Shown here: positions 56,053 through 64,000 of the stretch, piece after piece
Position numbering within the stretch: the stretch's first letter is position 1
Layout: every line of letters starts with the position of its first letter
NCBI GenBank assembly: GCA_009869945.1
Contig: WIXG01000172.1
Location: 1 to 64,000, forward strand
DNA from: Mesaphorura yosii
Lineage: Eukaryota; Arthropoda; Collembola; Poduromorpha; Tullbergiidae
Direction of reading: 5' to 3'
Length of the DNA: 64,000 nucleotides
Position numbers and translations under genes: made by a program
The notes under the pieces: model-generated
What the model was told of the DNA's origin: nothing
The model's database searches: none
The model's input: the letters and a program-made list of their open reading frames with translations, nothing else

Positions 56053-58519
56053 GATGAGATTCGATGAAAGTGTTTGTTGTTTGTGAGGTCGTTCACACCT
56101 TTCCTCTCAAATAAAGATTTATCGCCGATGCCGACCTTGCTCTTCTGTTCGCGGGGAGAACGAGGAAGCTTCTTGCTGTCTTTCTTTCTTTCCAGGTAAG
56201 TCAATGCAAAATGCAATAAATAATGCCTAATCAGAGCACCGAACCACGAACAATAGACACTTTGTCTAACGCGCGTTGAACACGCCAAAGCTGAAGCCTC
56301 GATGATTTTGCAAAACAATGGGCAGAGGTTAACCAACTTTTTGGTGAATTGACTGTAAATCTTTATTCTTTCACTTGACTTTTTTCATCGTCGTGATTAC
56401 GGCCGCCGCGCCGTGGCACAGATAAAAGATCCCCAAGCGTGATGAAAGGCTTCGAATCGCACAATGGACTGCGAATGAACCATTTAATTTCCTTTTAGCA
56501 GCCAAGACAAGACAAGACAAGCCTGAACACGCAGACTGCGGGACTAGGCTTGGACTAGGACTAGGAGCGAGTTAGCGTAGTAAATGGATTCAAGCTGTGT
56601 GATTTGATACACAAACGAATTGGAATTACCATTACCACCCTGCGCCTTGGCACGTTTACACATTTCAGCCTTGGTGAAAGGTGCTGCTGAAAACTGCTGC
56701 TCATGTTTCATGATTCATGAGCTGGCTTCCATGAAACGACGTTCTCATCAATTTTGACTCTGGCTGAGGTACACACACCTCTTTTGACCTGCTTTCGCTG
56801 ATTCGCAAAACTGATACCATACCCGAAACCAGATTACGACCGTACGTATAACCTGGAATGGGCCAACTATACAGGCAATAAGCGTTAGTAATTAAATTCC
56901 GGGATCCGGGCGGCTGAACCTTGAGCACTGAGCCATTAAAAGCTTTCCCCAAATCCATAAAAATGAAAGGTAAATAGGAAAGCCGGTGCGAGTACGAACT
57001 CGCTCGTAATCCTAAAGCAGCCAGCAGCTTGCAGTGTAATGCGTGGATGTTTTTTATGGTAGAAAATGTAAATAAAGACTCGCATTTCGCATCCGTACAA
57101 GCTTCAGCGGGTCGCCCCACCACTTCGTCAAACCAGCAGCAGTTGACAGGCACGATTCTCTCCATTTCTAAGAGTGAAAAGAGTGCAAATTACAGCAAAT
57201 GGCAAATTCATATGAATGCAAAAATATTCTCTCATTTTTAATTGGAAACTATTATACTAATTACATAATACAGAATTGGGTCGTGAATCCTGACGCCTGA
57301 CATCCTGGGCTTATGAAATGAAACGCGAATAGCGAACACGCCTACCTTGTTAAACATGAGCGATGAGCGAGAACAAGTCAATTAGACAACTATGAATAAT
57401 TAACTGTACGCAACTTAATTGGTTATTGCTTGGAATAGGAAGCGAAGCAGACATCAGCGCCGGCTTGCCCGTGCTCGGACTAAAACCGCTGCGAATGATG
57501 AAAAATCGCCCACTGCCGTCGCCGTAAGTTGAAACGCTCATCGGCCATTACCAACCATTTTGAATTAGAAAGCTGAATGATGAAATCGATTACAGAAAAT
57601 CGAATCTCTCATTTTTTATCAAATGGATTCAAAAAGTGAGCAATGAGTCCATTAATGGACTGCATCCGTTACTTCGATAAAAAGATGAATCCACATTTTG
57701 TGAAGACAAGCTGTAAATAGGTGAAAGGAGCTTTCTAGCTTTCACTACGACTATTATGACTGGAAACCGAGGAAATGGATCCATGACGCAATGACGCTGT
57801 GGGGCGGGGGCTTGACTGGCTCCTTGAACTTCTGGCACTGGGTTTGGGATCTAGGACCTGGGAATAATTGGAAAAATTAGAAAAGGCGCGCCCACTGCAA
57901 ACGCCAGTAGAAAATTTAATTAATGAACACCTAAAGTGTTTAATGGTTGAAGTTCATTGATTCTTTCTGCTTTTTGGTAGCGTTGTTGAGTATTGCCAAG
58001 ATTCGCTTAGAATTTGGACGACTGACGTGAACTGTACTCAATAATCATTTTGCAAACCATTTTCGTTGATACGAGTGGCTATTCAATCCGCAACTAACTG
58101 GTAGTCAGTAGCTAGCATAGCAGTTAAGTTACACCAGAGTGGATCTTTGATTTAGAAACGTTGACTTCATAGCTTGAAACTCCGTTGACTATTTCATATG
58201 AGAGCAGTGAAAGAGTACCGGTAGAAGAGTTGAGTTTTTGGTCTTGGTTGAGAGCTGCCTTTGTGCGCGAAAATGTGTTTTGTCCGGTGTCGACACTTCT
58301 GCGACCGACTCGTGTTTATGAGCGTTGGGATTTTCAACAATAATTAAAATTAAGTACTGGATACAAATTACAAATACAATACAACTGATTTCATTGGCAA
58401 TTAACTGAATTTATAATTTCTTGCTCGTATTCCCCTTAAATTGATCCAAGCTACATCATCTAAGCTTGATAAAGTCACAATTTATTGCCGGTGTCAACTG
58501 CCAACGTCAACGGTTCAGC
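56053..58519. other. Divergent region between TMC and RanGAP
   Basis: The 5' UTR and promoter of TMC (-) and the promoter of RanGAP (+) should lie here. There are short simple runs such as AAGAC repeats near 56503-56522. The open frames (for example 56701-57165 -) show no motif. Confidence 0.5.
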
Positions 58520-60843
58520 ATGGCTAACCCTTTCAACTTTAGTTTTACGTCCTCGATCAATAATTCCTGTAACGCCGAAGAAATCAGTGAAGGTGACCAC
58601 GACCAAGATCGGGAAGAAGAGTACGATGACGACGAGGGATACTACCAACCGCGTTACATGTACGAGCAATTCCTGGAGGCAGGACTTGGAGTGTCCATCA
58701 AGGGACAAGGAATTAAACTAAACGCGGATGACGACGCAGCTGACTTGTTAAGCGAAATTACCCACTGCACCAACTTGAAATACTTAGAGCTGGAGGGCAA
58801 TTCACTTGGCATCCCTGTGTCGAAGAGTATTGCCAAGCTGCTGGAAGGTCACCCCGAACTGGAAGCTGCGTTGTGGAAGGACTTGTTTACTGGTCGACTA
58901 AAAGATGAAATTCCAAAAGCTCTTCAGTACCTGTTAAATGGGATCGAATTGAGTGGTGCCAGATTGCAGCGGTTGGATTTGAGTGACAATGCAATTGGTC
59001 CAGTGGGAATGGCTGGGCTTGCTCCCTTCTTCCGGTCGAAGAGCGCCTTTGGATTGAAGGAGTTGGTTGTTAGTAATCAAGGACTTGGACCTGAAGGTGG
59101 CTCAACCTTTGCGGCTGCACTTATCAAATGTCACGAACTGAGTCTTCAGCATGGTAAGCTTCGCTATCGTTGTAATATATTTATTTATTTGCTTATTGAC
59201 TTCATACTCACTGCACTTGGTTTCTTGCAGGTGATCCGTTTCAGCTGAAAGTTTTCATCTGTGGCAGAAATCGACTGGAAAACAAGGCTGCAACTAAATT
59301 CGCTGAATTTTTCTCCACTGTTGGATCATTGGAAGAAATTCATCTACCTCAAAATGGTATCAACCCACCTGGAATCCGTGCTTTGTCCGCAGCATTCAAA
59401 CGTAATCCTAACCTGCGAATCCTTAACTTGAATGACAACACAATTCGGCCCGACGGAGCTCAAGATCTCAGTCAGGCAATAGCAACTTTGCATCATTTGG
59501 AAGAACTGAATCTTGGTGACTGTCTTTTGAAGGACGAAGGTGTAATTACAGTACTGAATGCAATTCCTAAGAAGTTGCAGTCCCTTTATTCGCTTGACTT
59601 CGAATCTAACGAATTGACAAAACTTGCTGGTCTGCAACTCGCCAACATCCTCACTTCATTTCCAAGCCTTGTTCAAGTGCACCTTGGCAGTAATGAATTC
59701 GGCGTTCAAATGATGGATGAAATGACCAAGATTATCTTGACGCACAGCAATGCAGACATAGAAATTGATTTTGAGGATGACAGCGGCTCAGGCTGCGAAG
59801 ACGAAAATGACCAGGAAGGTGGCGAGGGCGACGAAGGGAATTTCAAAGAGGAAGGTGGTGAAGAAGACGAAGGTAAGGACTGTCCGTGAATTATTCTCTG
59901 TCTTGTTACATTGCAGAGAGAACTAATAATGTAATTAATTTTGTCTTAAGACGAGGAAGACGGTGAAGGCGACGATACACAGGAACGCTACGAATTAGAA
60001 CAGTACGTGAATGAAAACAGCCAAAGTGCATTGGAAACTCAGAACGATGAACTGGCCTCCATTTTGGACAACGCCAAAATCTGCTCACCAACATCAACGT
60101 CAGGCTTTCCTCCTTCAACCTTTTCTTTTGCTCCCACTACCAATTCTATCTTTTCTTCTACGGCTAGCAACAACAACTTTTTTACTTTTGGTTCATCATC
60201 GTCGTTCTCCTTCGGCACTCCGACTTTCGGAGGAGTGACAGCGAATGCATTTGGAGGTGGTGCGAATACAACGCCGCTTGTGGAGGAGTTCATCAAGGCT
60301 CCAACATTTCCAAATTACATGAAGCTAACGCCCGAAGCTGGAAAGAAGATCGTCGAGCATCTACAGTCCAAGTTTCCTCATAAAAATGAGCTCGCTGAAG
60401 AATCTATTCTGATGGCTTTGACGGTAGCAAACATTGTTGGGTTTGGAATCAATACCCAAGAGTGCTTCAACGAGTTAATGGCCACTGCTTTGAAGTCTTC
60501 GAATTCAAACGCGTTCATTACCGCAGTGTTAAGCAAGCTGGGGTTAATTAATGTACGTACTAAAGTAGCCGAAGTAAAACATGCAGAGAAGAGCTCCAGA
60601 ATTTATGTGATTTATTGCTTTCAGGATGAAGACAAGCGCCCACTCAAGGCGGAGCTCGTGACCGACGCTGCTGTGAAGGCACTCGCAGGATTCTTGGAAC
60701 AAAACCTGGCTCCCATTGTTGTGTTGCGATGTGCCCAAGAATTCTTCAAGCCAACGACTCCAGCGGCCAAGCCGAATGCTAAGATTCCAGCAAGAGAAAA
60801 CGTGTTGGACGTTGTAAATCGTCAATTAGCACGACTAGGTTAA
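58520..60843 (+). CDS. RanGAP: Ran GTPase-activating protein
   Basis: Four exons (58520-59153, 59231-59872, 59951-60552, 60625-60843) give 698 residues. The protein stimulates GTP hydrolysis by Ran in the cytoplasm and so keeps the RanGTP gradient that drives nuclear transport. Leucine-rich repeats of the RNI type fill about residues 60-400 (repeats such as [19 protein letters not shown] and [15 protein letters not shown]). An acidic stretch at about 415-465 follows, as in other RanGAPs. A Ser/Phe/Gly-rich linker leads to the C-terminal helical domain seen in animal RanGAP1. The residue matching the human SUMO-acceptor lysine (LKSE) reads INDE here. The start is the first ATG in a good context; the leader upstream has no other start in frame. 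AATAAA at 60924. Confidence 0.95.
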
Positions 60844-60923
60844 GTAAAAAGACCTGAATACTTGTATTTTTTCTACTTCCTGCTATAACTTATTGTTTCT
60901 GTCCCTTGTTACAATGTGAAGGA

Positions 60924-60929
60924 AATAAA
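60924..60929 (+). terminator. Polyadenylation signal of RanGAP
   Basis: AATAAA 81 bp after the RanGAP stop. The convergent phosphatase stop codon lies only 63 bp beyond it, so the two transcripts probably overlap or abut. Confidence 0.7.
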
Positions 60930-60991
60930 TTCATTGCATAATGAAAGGAATCAAGGTGAAGATGAGCAGATTACGTTTACTAAGACATTAT

Positions 60992-61984
60992 TTAAAACTG
61001 CATGAATGGTATAATATCATTAGCATCATTCCAGAATACTACACTGCACTTCAGTGCGGTTGAATAATTGCCAACCATGGGTTTTTTCAGTATCTTCTCT
61101 AAACTGAATCCATGCCTCACGAAGAGTGTGTCGTTTGGAGTCAACTCGCGTGCAGGGCAAAAGTCATTGTGCCCATCTCCGACGTAGTACACATTCTGGA
61201 ATGGACCGTGCTTCTCCAAGTAATTCCGGAGCACTTTACCTTTGCAGAGATTAGGAGGGCACCAACCACATTCAGTCTGATTATCAAATGGAACCACATG
61301 CAAGTACTCAAAACTCTGCTTGGTGTTCTCGTCGATCACCTTTGTCTGGGCCGTGGAATTTGTGAAAATGGCATCTGGCTGGATCGTAGGCATAGCATTG
61401 AAAAGAATTGTTCGGATAAAGAAATCGTTGGCGTCGGAGACGATGATGAACTGCGATTTGGAGTCGTTCGCTGGAGCAGTGTCGATCTTCTTGAACAGAT
61501 CTTTCATGCCTGAAATACAACAGAGAGGACACACGGGCATGAATTACTTATATAGCTTATAGCAATAGCAGTGCCAGAATGACTTGAGGGGCTTACCAGG
61601 AACAAATTCCATTGTCTTCATGAAATCTCCAACTTGATGAATAGTTGTGCCTTGTGATCCAATATACTTCATGACTAGATCCATGTACGCCGTGAACGTC
61701 GTACCTGTACAGCGAGACTCAATCTCTGGAGGCAAAAGACCCTTTAGGAGTTTCTTCACTTCGTAATCTGAATTTTCTTCAATAACTGTGTGATCGAAGT
61801 CGAATGCATAGAGCCGCTTTGCCATAGCGGAAGGTGTCGGCGTCGTCGGAGCCTGTATGCGTACGAGAATTGGAATGAAGCATAACAAACCGGAATCTCT
61901 CAAGACTAAGAACGTAACGCATACCTTCTTAAGTTCACCATCCGAGTGACTTGAATGAAGATATTTATCTTGTGCCTCAGCCAT
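60992..61984 (-). CDS. PHOSPHO1/2-type HAD phosphatase, copy 1
   Basis: Three exons (61984-61925, 61852-61597, 61509-60992) give 277 residues. The HAD fold is intact: motif I DFDHT with nucleophile Asp38 and acid Asp40, motif II VSDAN, and motif III YVGDGHNDFCP. The insert CGWCPPNLCKGK is typical of the PHOSPHO family, which hydrolyses phosphocholine, phosphoethanolamine or pyridoxal phosphate; which of these is used cannot be told. The N-terminal 29 residues before MAKRLYAFDFD are polar and an internal start at Met30 would give the usual family beginning. It is followed upstream on the same strand by a paralogue, so this is a tandem duplication. The exon 2/3 intron falls at the same place and phase in both copies. 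Confidence 0.94.
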
Positions 61985-62680
61985 TGCTATTCGAAGAAGA
62001 GCATGAGACGTTCGTTTTGAATTGATTCCAAAAGTTAATCTTCCCGTGTACAGGATGCGAATAAATCTGGGATTTTTTAACCTATTCATCCGATCGCCAT
62101 ATTCTCAAGCTTACGCATAGATTCTGACATTGACTCGATTAATCAGTTGATTGATATGCTTCTTTCGAGGACGGATGACTTGAATGCTTTGAGATCACTC
62201 CTATGCTTATCGCAGATGCTTCAGATCGATCACCACCGCTGCTGCTGCATTGATTGAGAGTTATCGCGATTGATACAATACTAATTACAGTTATAAATTA
62301 TAATCACAGATTCCCAGCCCAGCAACCGTTGCATTATTAAGTTTGTCTTTATTACATAATTTTAAGAAGGGAAACAGCGGCTAGAGAATAATTTTAGTTG
62401 AAGTTTATCCTCAGATTTTCAGGCAGCAAAAACTCAAACACTGCAAAATGCGCCGAAATCAATAATTTGTCGTGAAACGCCCCGCATGCATCACAACGTG
62501 CTTCCTTGCAGTCACGTATCTCGTTCGCCTTTGTAGAGGCTCTTAATTATTGGCCATAACACTGATAGCGTTGTTTTGTGTAGCTTTTAGCAGATTCTAT
62601 TGACTCTTGATTCATTTTATTATGAGCATATGTTAACAATGAAAATATTAAACTAATTAAACACAAGTTACAAATCTTGA
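61985..62680. other. Spacer between the two phosphatase copies
   Basis: This 696-bp spacer contains the promoter of copy 1 and the 3' end of copy 2. A minus-strand AATAAA at 62616-62621, 60 bp after the stop of copy 2, fits as its polyadenylation signal. No other feature was seen. Confidence 0.55.
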
Positions 62681-63855
62681 TCAATCGGTGTATGCAGACT
62701 CTTTTGGGAATTTGACGTTCTTATTCGTCTCAAATTCCATCTGCGCCTCAATTTCATCAGCAGTGGTCCAGTACACGACCTTGCAATTTAGGACGATTGG
62801 GCATTCACCCAGTCGCTTCTCAATAAGGGTTCCTTCCAGTGCGAATCCGCGACGGACGAAAAGCGTGTCTTCCGCTCCCAGGTACATGGCCGGGCATACA
62901 TCGTTGAGTCCATCACCTACGTAGTATGTCTGAAAATATTGGAGTCCCTTGCATCAAAGAGACTCGACGCTGACGCTGGGCTCATACATGTGAAAATGGT
63001 CCTTGAGTCATCATGTATTTCGTCAGCGCCTTCCCTTTGCAAAGATTAAATGGACAGAGTCGGCAATCAGTTTGTTCTTCAAACGGGCGCAACTTCATGT
63101 AATTGATCGGATTCGGTTCATTTCCAGTTTGGATTGGGAGCATCGCTCGACTGTGAACACAATCTGAAATCAGCAGGTTAGCAATCCAGGCGGTAATAGA
63201 AGTTCTCACTTTGTGAAGACTTTATTCGGCTCGACATTCGGAACCAGTTTTGACATGATCGTGCTTATGAAGAAATCGTTCGAGTCGGAGATGATAATGA
63301 AATGGTTGTTTGGATCCTTCTCACGCGCTTCGCTTATCCGATGAATTAAATGCTCCATACCTTAAACAAACGAGCAAGAATCATCATCGTTGTGCCCTTG
63401 CAAATAATTTGCGGACCTTTCACAAACTCCAGCTGCTTCAGATGCTCTCGAATCTTGTCAATGTCATTGCCACGAGATCCAATGCACTTCATAACTTTGT
63501 CCTACGAACGAACTATTGTTTTAAAGCAATTTGGTGGTCACACGCAAATTCGGTCTTCTTTTTGTACCATCCAAGGGACCCAATTCTTGCCATTGTAAAA
63601 TTCGATAATGTCATCAGGAAGTGGTTCGGTTATCAGCTTCATAACAGCGGTGTCAGAATTTTCGTCGATTATCGTGTGGTCAAAGTCAAACGCGTACAAG
63701 TGATTCACTTTAGCGTGCAGCTTTCGCATTCTACGCAACTGCCAATTATAATCGAAATGTCACACGGTTTTCACGATCTCCTTTTTTAATCTTGCTATAA
63801 GAGCAAAACCTACTTTCCTCTGGCGGCGTATGAAGTTTCTCAGCTCAAAACACAT
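62681..63855 (-). CDS. PHOSPHO1/2-type HAD phosphatase, copy 2
   Basis: Six exons (63855-63814, 63738-63568, 63501-63417, 63360-63210, 63150-62988, 62929-62681) give 286 residues. Motif I is DFDHT with Asp32 and Asp34, motif II is ISDSN where copy 1 and most relatives have SDAN, and motif III is YVGDGLNDVCP. The cysteine insert CRLCPFNLCKGK is kept. It is divergent from copy 1 but clearly homologous over its full length. The first exon (MCFELRNFIRRQRK) is inferred from a good donor and phase; Met18 is an alternative start. The acceptor at 63150 (TTCACAG) was chosen because the nearer upstream one breaks the frame. All active-site acids are present, so it is probably an active enzyme with shifted substrate preference. 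Confidence 0.9.
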
Positions 63856-64000
63856 TTTGCTAGCCTTGTCGCGGATTTTTGGATTGTGGATGCTTGCTAA
63901 TACGAAATTTGTGTGAACGTTGGATTGGAACTTGGAACCCGAACCAATTCAGAAAATTTTGACCTTTCTAATACTTGGCTTGGCTGACGAATTAAGCAGA

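Overview
The window is nuclear DNA from an animal, almost certainly an arthropod. Genes are split by mostly 50-100 bp GT-AG introns and end in AATAAA signals. The gene set includes a clip-domain serine protease, a laccase with the arthropod-type cysteine-rich N-terminal region, a very long TMC channel gene, a Tejas/TDRD5-type germline gene and small secreted proteins. The species cannot be fixed from sequence; the compact introns would suit a springtail, small crustacean or similar arthropod. There is no sign of bacterial DNA, CRISPR, rRNA or tRNA, and no recognisable mobile element.

Layout, left to right: about 1.9 kb without a gene; a beta-1,3-galactosyltransferase-type enzyme (+); a four-span membrane protein (-); a laccase (-); the DNA polymerase delta catalytic subunit (+); a small, uncertain secreted-peptide gene (+); a Pro/Thr-rich secreted protein (-) whose 8-nt first coding exon appears to lie 5.1 kb upstream; about 4.7 kb without a gene; a clip-domain trypsin-like protease (+) with a small secreted-protein gene nested antisense in its 3-kb intron; a membrane-anchored short-chain dehydrogenase (-); the decapping exonuclease DXO/Rai1 (-); a LOTUS-plus-Tudor germline protein (+); a 23-exon TMC channel gene (-) with a decayed-looking zinc-finger locus nested antisense inside it; RanGAP (+); and two tandem PHOSPHO-type phosphatases (-).

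I joined exons by hand. For each main gene the summed exon lengths are a multiple of three and the joined frame stays open from start to stop, which supports the models. The genes do not form one pathway. Themes are cuticle and matrix (laccase, Pro/Thr-rich protein), extracellular proteolysis (clip protease), core nuclear and RNA functions (Pol delta, RanGAP, DXO, Tejas-like) and phosphate metabolism (PHOSPHO pair). I found no convincing new multi-gene system. The most unusual items are the nested genes, the odd TMC splice junction with a 22-nt exon, the protease activation site, the repeat-built secreted protein and the short secreted-peptide locus with an internal perfect inverted repeat.
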